DNA from: Chlamydomonas sphaeroides
Lineage: Eukaryota > Chlorophyta > Chlorophyceae > Chlamydomonadales > Chlamydomonadaceae
DNA: 23,848 nt
Direction: 5' to 3'
Assembly: GCA_001662425.1 (NCBI GenBank)
Contig: BDDC01000836.1
Location: 18,223-42,070 of the forward strand
Part shown: positions 1 to 10,000 of the stretch, in pieces
Numbering within the stretch: position 1 is the stretch's first letter
Layout: every line of letters begins with the position of its first letter
The notes under the pieces: model-generated
The model's input: the letters and a program-made list of their open reading frames with translations, nothing else
Database searches by the model: none
What the model was told of the DNA's origin: nothing
Made by a program: the position numbers and the translations under genes

Positions 1-43
1 GAGAGGTGCATGTCGGTATGTTCGTGTACGTTTCAATTCTTAA

Positions 44-3000
44 TTAGAACAGAACCCCACACGCGTGTGTGTGCGTGATCCGGGGCGGCCAATAAAGATC
101 GAAAGCGGCGCCGGGCAAGACGCGCGCAGCCCTCTGCAGTGCGGGGCAGGCGGAGGCGACACCCATGCTCCAGTCGACAACCGGTGGCGGCACTGAGGCC
201 GCTTGCACCCCAACCGCCCTCACCTCCGGCTGGGCGCCCCCTTCCCGCCCGCCCGCCCACCCGCGCGCACATCATTAACTTGGTACGTGTCCTATATTCC
301 GGGATCGTTCCATTTGTACATACTCTATGAAACCGGTTGTAAGATTCGACCCCCTCACCTCCAGCTGCGCGCCCGCCGCGCGCAGCTTGGCGGTGGCGGT
401 GGCAGCCTTCTCGCTGCGGGCGGTGGGCAGGGTAGCAAGGGTGGAATATGTTGAACTCTACAGGTGGGGTGCAACACGTAATACGATGTCATCAGTAGCA
501 CTACTTGAGCTTAGCATAGCACTAAGCGGCCCTCACGTGTTGCGCTGCAGCTTCTCCTCGCGCTTGTTGGCCCCGAACAGGTACTTGCCTGCGGCCAACG
601 TGAGAGCGGGGAAGGCGGGGGGGCGAGGAGGTGAGGCGGGGAGGAGGCGGGGACGCGGGGAGGCGGGGAGGCGGGGAGGCAGGGAGGCGCCCCGGCGCCC
701 ACCCCAAGACCCACCACCCCTAGGCCCACCACCACAAGGCCCCCAATCCCCCAGCCGGCACGTACCCGGGTACCACTTGCCCTCCTTCAGCTGCGCGGGG
801 ATGAGGGGAGGGGCCGGGGGCGGCATGGCCGGGCGCGCTTTTGGACGGGCCCGTGTGTAGCATTTGCAACCCGTTGGCTGGCCGGCTGGCGTGGATGACA
901 TCGCGAAATGAGGGCGCACCGCGCGGCCGAGCGCGGCGGCTGCGGGGGGCTCCATGGGCAGCGGCCGCCTGAGCGGGCTGGCCGGCCAGGGTTCCTGCCG
1001 ATGACATTGACTGCCCCCCCTTTGCTACACCATCAACACCGCAATCAACACGGCGACACGCACCAGCCCGGCTGCGCTGCACCGCCGCCCCACCTTGTCC
1101 AGCTTTTGGATCTGCTCCGCCTCCTCCTCGCGCAGCTCCTCAAACTTCTTTCGCTGCGCGCGGAGCGCAGTCGCGGCGGGTCCGTGGTGGGCTCATGGCG
1201 GGGACAGCGTGGGGGCAGGCTTTGGGGCGTGCGGCATGGCTGCATTGGGAGCGGCGTTGGGGCCCACCGCGCTACTGCGACACAGCACAACTAAACGCTG
1301 CCTCGCTGCACCAGCGCAGTCGGCGCACAAGTATCAGCAGCCGAATGGGCATTGGGCGCCACTCGTATGCGACCAGGCGGCCAAGCCCGCACTCGGCTGC
1401 GTGCAAACGCGAAAAGGAGGAGGAGTGGCGCGCCAACCGCCAACTGCCGCCCCCCAACCGTCACCCGCCAACCGACCTGCAGCGCGAGCTGCTTGTTGAT
1501 GGAGTCGAGCCGCGACTTGGCAGCGGGCAGCGCCTGTCCGGGAGTAGGGGAGGGGTGTGCGGCGGAGGGATGGTGAGCGCCTAAGCCCGCTAGCCTAAGA
1601 GGACAGGAAATGGCGCCATCCGAGTATGGGGGAATGGGAAGGAAGGCGGGGCGGCAGCCGGCAGGTGGGTGGGTGGGGGCGCGGCGCGAGGCGGGGGGGA
1701 CGGGGGCGGGGCGGCGGCTGTGCCCCCACCTCCCACCGCACACCGCCCACCGGCCTCACGCGCAACGTCTCGTTACCCCTCTGCTGCTGTCCCTCGGACC
1801 CGCCGCCAACCCACCCCCCACATACACCACAATCGCGCCCTCCCTCCCTCCCTCCCCGCCCCCAGGCCCCTCAACCCTCCCCACCTGCGCCACTCCCTCG
1901 CCCTCCAGCCTCATGATGGTGTCAACGCTGCTCTGGTAGCGCGCCACGGTGTGCGCGTCCAGCTGCCGGGTTTTGGGGGTGGGGAAAGGGTTGACAAGAG
2001 GGGGGGGTGTCCCAGATGGAGGAGGGAGCACGTTATAGGTAGAGGTTGCGAGAGCAGTGACAAAGGTCCCAGTGCAGACAACATTCCCAGGGCCCGAGGG
2101 AGGGAGGGCTACGCGCCTTTCCCCACTCCGGATGGGGTCACATCACATCTCCTTGTAGCACCTTCCTCATCCCTGTGGCACGCTCCTCCCACCCCCATCC
2201 TTGGAGCACCTTCCTCCCATGCACATCCTTGTAGCAATTTACTGCCCCCACCCCACCCCCGGTGCAGTGACACGGCCCCGGCATGTGCGCGCCAGTGCCG
2301 GTTGGGGGTTGGGGGTTGGGTGTTGGGTGTTGGGGGTGTGCGGCCCCATGGGGGGGCCTAGCGTCCTGCATGGGACGGGGGCCCCGGCCTGCAGCCCCCG
2401 TGCGCCGGCATGCTCCCATGCCCCTCACCCGCAGGGCGCCGGTGCCCTCCGGCAGCACCGGCACGGCCGCCGCCGCCGGTGCGGGCGTCGCCGGTGCGGG
2501 CACGACCGGCGCTGGCGCCGCCGGCGCGGGTGCCGCCGGCGCGGGTGCCGCCGGCGCTGGCGCCGCCGGCGGCGCTACCACCGTCACCGTGGTGTTGATG
2601 GTCAGGCCCGCAACGCCGGCGAGCGCCGCCGCCGCCGACCGCGCCGCGCCGCCACTGGCGGCGCCAACATTTGTGCTGCTGGCTCGGGCGATGTCCTCGG
2701 CGGCATCGCCCTCGCCGAAGTCCTCAGCGTGATCCGAGATGCGAGGTGTGTCTTTGTTGTAGTCGGCATCAGCGGCTTCCAGCGGCGCATCGACATCGAC
2801 CGCCGGACCGGCAGCCGGTGGCGCGCTGCCGTCGGCGGCATCGCAATCGGCTGGCTGAGGGTTGGCGGCCATCACGAGCGACCGAACCTTGGCAGCCTGG
2901 GGGTGGGCGAGGCAGCGGGTGAAGAGACCGGTGAGGTGTCCGTGCAAGTCTGTTAAGCTTCAAGAAGCCCCAGCGAGTCCCACGCTATGCAGGGTGCTAG

Positions 3001-3433
3001 CACAAATGCGCGGGGGGTTATAATGGCGTGATTGTTGCCTTTCCACGCTCATTAGATGTCCCCCAACTGTGCAACATGCAACACTGATGCGTCGCGCAGA
3101 TACCCCAAACGCCATAACTAGTTCAGTTCATGCCTGCAGCTTTGTAATAACGAGCATGCTCCGCAGCTCGTCCTCAGTGAGCAGGAGCAAGTCGAGCCCT
3201 GCATATGGGAGCCAACGCGGCCATGCGACAACGTCGTTGTCATTGTACCCTATAGTTGTGATAGCAGCTAGTGGCGCCAGTCCACGGAGGTCAGCCATCG
3301 ACCAACCGATTGGCTCGCGGCGCTCGCACTGAGCCTCACCTGTCACCTCATTCTCCTCAAATTTAGGTGCAAGGGGCTCCAGGCCGTTGGCCTTGAGCCA
3401 TGCGACCACTTCTGCAGTCGACCATTTGTCCAT
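44..3433 (-). CDS. SAM-domain and coiled-coil protein (9-10 exons)
   Basis: Exons on the minus strand, 5' to 3': 3433-3340, 3198-3134, 2896-2429, 1962-1885, 1533-1477, 1153-1094, 790-766, 588-537, 413-359, and a tentative last exon 133-44. All joins keep phase. Residues 1-70 form a SAM domain: MDKWSTAEVVAWLKANGL, then FEENEVTG, LLLLTEDELRS and a final helix ITKLQAAKVRSLV. SAM domains usually mediate protein-protein oligomerisation or RNA binding. Residues 160-196 are an Ala-Pro tract. Residues 210-318 are charged and helical (RKKFEELREEEAEQIQKLDK), probably a coiled coil, interrupted by a less charged WYPGKYLFG stretch. MDKW is the first ATG in frame. The second intron uses a GC donor; without that splice the SAM domain ends at a TGA (3128-3130) before its last helix. 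The 3' end is unsure: after 359 the frame could instead read through to a TAA at 275-277. Function beyond scaffolding is unknown. Confidence 0.7.
604..690. repeat. G-rich tandem repeat (GGCGGGGA)n in intron
   Basis: Units of GGCGGGGA, with GGAGGCGG variants, repeat across this stretch inside the intron between exons 790-766 and 588-537 of the SAM gene. The runs of four Gs on the plus strand could form G-quadruplexes; the transcript carries the C-rich strand. Confidence 0.7.
1964..2428. repeat. Repeat-rich intron of the SAM gene
   Basis: This is the third intron of the SAM/coiled-coil gene. At about 2148-2240 the motif ATCCTTGTAGCACCTTCCTC recurs three times in degraded form with a period of roughly 30-45 bp. 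At about 2299-2337 there is a run of GTTGGG(G/T) units. I see no coding exon in it. Confidence 0.6.
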
Positions 3434-4026
3434 GTGGACTGGTTTCCTGGACTTCGGCTGGGGTTCGGGGGTCTGCAACGGATGAAATGCGCGGATACAC
3501 TGTAGTGGTCTGCGAACGTTTGCCACAGTATCGAGATGGCGGGCGTGTGGCCCCACCTGCCGTACGAACCGGACAAAACTCTAAGCTGCGCCCGCTGTCA
3601 GAACCTCCCATCCCTTGCAGCTCCATGGGTGGCTTGCAGTGGCACAAGAAGAGAGGCGGGGAGGGGTGTTGCCTGAGCAGCCTGACCTACGTTCGTCACG
3701 GCCTTGAATTGCAACTGCAACGCCTGATGCTATCAGTGCTGCATGGGGGCCCAAGGCCCGTGCCCTCGTCTCACGCGCCTCCTCCTCCCATGCGCATTGC
3801 CATGCACACCTGAGACCTGACCTGCCAGGCGCAACTGCGCCGCCACCTGCTTGGACCCATGGGTCGCACCCAACGGCCCTGCCCGCCACCCCACGCCCAC
3901 CCGGCCAACGCCCAGCAGGGCAAGCGGGCGCCGCTGTGGACCCCCGCTGCCCCCCAGCGCCTGCGAGGCGAACGCCTCGGCCGCGTGGCTACCAGCCACA
4001 GCACCACCCCGCCTAGCGCCCCTCCA
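3434..4026. other. Intergenic: 3' UTR of PHD gene and promoter/5' UTR of SAM gene
   Basis: Both flanking genes are on the minus strand. The stretch must hold the 3' UTR of the PHD/AT-hook gene and the promoter and 5' leader of the SAM gene. I found no TGTAA signal on the minus strand here. The segment 3965-3830 has an open minus-strand frame with splice-like ends but no recognisable domain, so I left it unannotated. Confidence 0.5.
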
Positions 4027-7000
4027 TCAAGCCTCCGGGACCGCCCCGGCCTCCGCCCCGGTCTCGGCCTCCGCCTCGGCTCCGGCCTCCGGCCCGTCGT
4101 CAGCCTCGGCCTCCGCCCGGTTCTCCGCCCCGGCCTCCGCCCCGGTCTCGGCCTCCGCCTCGGCCTCCGCCTCGCCCTGGTCCCCACCGTCGCCGTCCTC
4201 CATTCCTGGGGACGCCTCCCGCCCCACCAGCCCCTCCGCCACGTCCTGCCCCTGCAGTCCAGCCGCCTCGCCGGCCCCCGCCGCCCTCCCCTCCCCGCCC
4301 TGCCGCTCCTCGCCCTGCCGCTCCAGCTCCTGTGCCTCGGGTGCCGGCGCCGGCTCGGTCGCCGGCCCGTTGGGCCAAACGTTCCGTTGCAGGAAGGTCA
4401 GTAGCGTCCGCAGGGTGTCGGGCCGGATGTCGGCCGAGGCTTGCAGGCCTCGCAACATGCCCGACATGCAGCGCGCCACTGCCTGCGGGGCGAGGGGGCA
4501 GCGGGCTGGCTTAGCACTGCTGTAGCGTGTCGTGTGGCGCCTACGTATGTAAGCACGTGACAATGTCAACGGTGAGACTCCCATCCCTAGCAACGTCGGA
4601 TCGCCGGCTGCGCGCATCACAATCGCAACGGGTGCGCGCGCCGAGAGCCTGGTCGATGGCGCGGACCGCCACGTCCCCCCATTCGTACGGCATGCCGTAC
4701 CGGGTTGGTGTCGTACACGTCCAGCGCTGCAGTAACGACCTTTTCATATCTCCTCATGAGCGCGATGTCGAGCTTCAGCTTCTCCATGGCGAACACAATC
4801 TGCGGGCGGCGAGGCGGTGCGGCATGCGGTGTGCCCTGGCAGACGGCATCCAGGCGACACGGACCCCACCGGACCTACCCCGCGCGTCCCCGGAGGACCC
4901 CATCGCCATGCTGCTCCGGGCTCTGATCCCAGCCCTCCTGACAACGGCGGTCTCCACAGGTTGCGTCCGAAAGCCCCACCTCCATGTTGAGCTCCACGGC
5001 GGCGTCCCTCGTAAACACTGCCTCCTTCCGGATTGCGCCCGCGCCCAGCGGCGTGTACTGCGCCACCGTGGCGCCGCCGACGCCGAGCGCCGCCGACGGC
5101 GTGACGGAGGCGCGGCCGCGGGCGTTGTGCAGCCACGGCGGCGTGCTCGCCTCCGCGCCTGGCGGCGGCGCCGCAGCTGCAGCAGCTTGGCCGCCGGCGC
5201 CCGGGCCCGCGCGCGACGGCTGCGGCGTCTGCTGCGCTTGGCGGGGCGGCGGCGCCGGGCGAGCCTCGGGCGCTGGCGCTGGCGGCCGGCCGGCGGCGAC
5301 CGTTGCGGCAGCAGGGCCGGCTGCGCCGCTGCGAATGCCGAGCAACGCCGTCGCCGCCGCACGGTCCGCCTGGCCGAAGCCGCTGCCCACGCGGGCCTTG
5401 GGCACCACGCCGGGGGCGGCGGTGCTGGCGGCCGGCGGCGCGGCGACGGCGCCAGCCGCTGCCCCGTCCTTGCCCTTGCCGCTGCCGCGAGCGGCAGCAG
5501 TGGCCGCGGCGCTGCCGCCTGAGCCGGTGGGCCGCCCGGCGGCGGGGGCCGCCGCTGCCGCCCGCCCCTTCGGCACCTTGCGCGGCCGTCCGCCCTTGCC
5601 CTTGGCTGGGGGCGCCGCCGGGCCCTGTGCCGCCACCTCGGCCCCTGCCGCCGCCGCTGTCGCGTCCGCGATTCCCTGCGGCGGCTGCAGCTTCGTGGGC
5701 GGCCGCTTGGGCGGCGGCGGCGCGTCGGCGTCCCGCAGCGGCGATGGCGGCCGCTTCCGTGGCCGGCCAATCTTTCGCTTCGGCTTGTCTGGCTCCGCCG
5801 GCGGCGGCGGCGGCGGCGGCGCCGCGGCGGCGGCGGCACCGCCGCGTTCCACTGCCTTCTTCTGAGCAATGCCCTGCACCTGCTTCATTGCCGCCATCGC
5901 CTCCGCCAACGCACGGGCATCGTCGGCGGCGCCGCGCCGCCGGCGTCGCTTGCGGGACCGGCCGCCGCGCTGCCCACTCTCCTCCTCCTCCTGCTCCTCC
6001 TCGTCTTCGTCCTCCTCCTCGCCCTCGCCGGACTGAGCCGATTCGAACTCCTCCTCGTCGTCCGTGTCGGCCGGCGCCGCCGGCGCCGGCTTCGCCGCCG
6101 CGGCCTTGGCCGCTGCCGCCGCGGCCCCCGGCCGGCGCACCGCAGCGGCCTTGGCGCCGCCGGCCGGCCCATGCCGGGGTACCGCGACCAAGTCCTCGCT
6201 CTCCTCGCTCTCCTCCTCGCTGGCCGTGGCCTCCGCCGCCCTGCCTCGCAAGCCGCCCCGCCGCCGCGGCAGCTCCCGGCTGCTGCTCAGCTCCTCCTCC
6301 TCCTCGCTCTCGCTGCCGCTGTCCTCCTCGCTGTCCTCCTCCTCGCCCTGCGACTCGAAGTCCTCGGGGCTGGGCTGCCGCTGCGAGGCGCGGCGCACCC
6401 GCCGCTCGGCGTCGCCCGGCCGCCTCAACCTCATCGTACCCTCCTCGTCCTCGAACACGTCGGCGCTGCTGTCGTCGCGTTCGCCGCTGCCACCCTCCTC
6501 CTCCTCGTCGTCCTCACTGTCGCTGTCGGTGATGGTGATTACCGGCTCGCGCCCCTGTCGGTGGGGACAAGGAGTGGGGCCACGCGGCCACTGTGTGGGG
6601 GCGGCACAGGGCCTGGGCGCTGCTGTCGCAGGAGCGGCACGGTGCCGACTGCAGTGCAAAGGGCCTAGTGCACGGGGGCTGCGGACTGCTACAGCCGCCG
6701 CGTGCCAGGGCCTGCGCAACAGCACCGCACGCGCCGCACCTGCTGCCGGCCTCGCCCACGCCCACCGCCCCGCCCCCGCCCTGCGCGGCCGGCAGCGTTG
6801 GCCCGGCCGCCGCCCTTGGCCCCGGCTCTGGGCGGCGCCTTGGCCGGGGCCTCGCCCTCCTCCTCGCCGCTGTCGCTGCGGTCTTCGTCGTCAGACACCG
6901 TGGTGCCCAACGTGTCATCGTCGCCGTCGTCGTCGCTGCCACCGGCGCCCTTCCGCTTGGCTGCCGCCCGCAGCCGGGCGGCCGCCTCCCGACCGCCCCG

Positions 7001-10000
7001 ACCGCCGCGCGCCTCCCTCTCCTCGTCCTCCCCATCCTCGTCCTCCTCCTCGCCCTCCTCCTCCTCCTCGTCCTCATCGCCGTCACTGCTGGACCGTTGG
7101 CCCTCCGCTGCCGGCAGCTGGGCCCAGGGCCGCTTGGCGCGGGGCTGCGGCTGCGCCTGCTTGCGCCGCCGCCGGCCGCTGGCGTTGCCGCCCGCCGTGC
7201 CGCCGCTGGCGACGGGCACCGCGGCCGGCGCAGGGACGCCGCCGGCTGACGGCGGCCCACTTTCGCCGTCGGCTGCAAGCAGCGCCGAGGCCCGCTTGCT
7301 CAGCGTGACTGCGTCACGGGCGACGGCGCCGCTGGGCCCGGCCGCGGCTCCGCGCTTGCCACCGGCCGCCGCGGCGGCGCCGGTGCGCTGCGCCGCAGCG
7401 GGCGTCGCAGCGGCGGCCCCGCTGGGGCCGTTGAATGCGCAGCTGCAGTACCTGCAGCAGCAACACGGTGTGGCGGAGGAGGGAGGGAGGTGCAGTGCAG
7501 GGGTAGTGAGCGCGGCGCAAAGGTAGGTGGTGGAGGGCGCGGACGCGTGGCGGCATCAGGGCAGCACAGCAGGAGCAACAGGAGCGATACCGCACAACAC
7601 GGGCCGCAGCCGGCAGCTGGGCCGGCAGCGGACCCGACTTGGGTGTGCCGTGCTGAGTGATGGCTTCCTCGCTGTGGGCGGCCCCGCAGCCAGCAAGCGG
7701 CGCGCTGTACGCCCACTTGCAGGCCGTGAGCCGCGGGAGCGGCTGCTTGGGCTGGGTGCGTCCTGCGACTCCCCGGCATGCCCTGCAGCGAGCCGCCCAG
7801 CGCGCTGCCGCGGTCGCTGCTGCTGGCCCCAGGACGGAGGCCAGGCCACACGGCCCACCCACTTGCAGGTCCAGGACTCGGGCAGCTGCTCCGGGTCGTC
7901 CACGCGCAGGCAGCGGGTGCAGAAGGCGTCCACGCAACTGCAGCAGGGGCGGGCGCAGAGGCGGCAGGGGGAGGGCTGCGTGGCATGCGTGCAGAGCTGC
8001 AGATACTGTGGCTAGCGTACTGTGGCCAGCGTACTGTGCCGCAGCCAGCGGGAGAGGTAGCTACGGTGGTCGGGCTGAGGGCTGTCAATGCGAGGGGCGC
8101 TGACGCAGCTGCAGCGGTAAGGCGGGAAGACCATCACGCCGCCCGGGCGCCGCCCCGACTCACCGGTCGCCCCCATGCGCTCCGCCCCTCCGCCACGCAA
8201 CCGCGAATCCGCCAGGCCGCCATCTCACTCGCCCACGCGCCCCTCTGGCGCCCGCAAGCCCATCGGCCGACTTCAGCACCCATAGACGCCCGCCACCAGG
8301 CCCCAGCCCAGAGCCCACCCCCGGGCGCTCACCGGTCGCACTCCACCACGCAGCCGCCGTTGCCGCACTCCACACAAAAGGCCACGTTGGTGTCAATGTC
8401 GGGGTTGTGGAGCAGCTCGGACAGCTGCGGGGCGCAGGGGTTGGCGGGCGAGGAGGTGCTGGGTGCGTCTGCTTGCGGAGCAGCTCGGACAGCTCGAGGG
8501 AACAGCCCCCGCCCCCACCGTCCAGCGCCTGAAGCGCTGGCGCCAGGCGCCTGGCGAAGCAGCCGGCACGCCCGCCTGGCGCACCTGCTCCCGCCGCGCC
8601 GCCAGCTCCCGCAGCAACGCCTTCCGGACCTGCTGCCCCTGCTGCTGCTTTTGCCCCTGCTGACCCTGCTGCTGGCCCTCGGCGGGCTGCAGGCAGGGGT
8701 CGTACTCGGTCAGCTCGCGGAAGGCAGCCGCCAGCTCGCGGGGGTCCTGGGGTGGGGGATGCGCGGGACGGGGACGAGGACGAGCAGCAGAGGGGTGTGG
8801 CAGGAAGGAAACATGTTGGTCGATGGGCGCCGCGGACACAAGGCCCCAGCAGGGGCCAGGCGGTGGTGTGCAGGGCAGCGCATGGGGTTGTGCTGCAGCG
8901 GGGGAACAGAGGCACCCACGCACGTTCCAGTCGGCGTCCCGGTGCAGCGCGCGCAGCAGCGCCGCCAGCCGCTGCAACTCCACGCTGCAGAAGGCCCTGC
9001 GGGGGGTTGAGGGGCAGAGGGTGTGTTGGGTACGAAAGGCGGCATGGACAGCGGTGAGGAGGAGCAGCAGCGCGGCAGGGGAGAAGCGGGAGGAGGCGGT
9101 GCGTGAGGCGGGAGCATAGCCGTGGAATGGCAGGGTTTCGCGGGGCGTGACGACGGACTGGGTGCGGCTGGGCATGCGCGCCGCGAACATCACCGCGAGC
9201 GACGGCGGCAGCAACAGCCCAACAGCCCACCTGTATGGCATGCCCTCCCGCAGCTGCTCGTCCCAGCCGCCCGGCTCCAGCAGCTCGCGGGCAACGCTGC
9301 AGGCGGGGCGGCGGGCCGGGTAGGGATCGAGGAGGGCGGGCCGGCTGGGTGGGTGGGCAGGCGCACTGCAAGTAGATGCCGGGGATGGCAGGCGGTGCGC
9401 GGCCGGCGGGGCCGGGGGCGGCGCAGCGCATGGCAGCAGCCGGCGCGGCAGGCGGCAGGCGGCAGGCCCCACCCACCTGAAGCGCAGCGGCGGCGCGGTA
9501 AGCATCTCCAGCACCCGCACCCTCAGCTTGCCGGCACCCAGGCACTGCGCGGGCGGGGGGCGGGGCATGGGAGGGGGTGACATGCGGGGGGTTAGGAGCT
9601 TGGCGCGCGGCACGGGCAGGACGTCCGAGCCCGCAGTGTCTGGCCCCGCAGCGTGCCGCCACACAGGCAAGGGCCGCACGTGGCGCCGGCCGCCGGCCGT
9701 CGGCACCACAGGCGCCTATGAGGTAAGGACCAAAACACACACACGAACACGCAACCCCCAGCTGTCCCCCACCGACGCTCCGTTCCCCGCGCCCCCACCT
9801 GCAGGCTGGGCCGCACGTAGCACGACAGCTCCCGCAGCCGCTGCTCCTCGCGCGCCGCAAACGCCCAGGGCTGCAGCCGCACCGCCAGCGGCGACCCCGC
9901 GTCCGCGGCCGCGGCCGCCGCAGCCGACACCCGCGGGCCCGAGCCGCCGGGGCTGCCCAGGCCGCCCACGCCGTCGCGGCGGCGCCGGCCCGACGCGGGG

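Noticed and set aside
4984..7526. Long plus-strand open frames of about 270-414 codons opposite the AT-hook exons
   Set aside because: They are antisense to GC-rich exons whose minus-strand product has recognisable AT-hooks, acidic runs and correct splice phases. Their own products are Ser/Pro/Arg low complexity.
8021..8108. Candidate exon after a good polypyrimidine acceptor, flanked by GTACGC donors repeated every 14 bp
   Set aside because: Using it would need an intron of about 24-45 nt next and would break the PHD finger. Direct joining of 8333 to 7937 gives the complete finger in phase.
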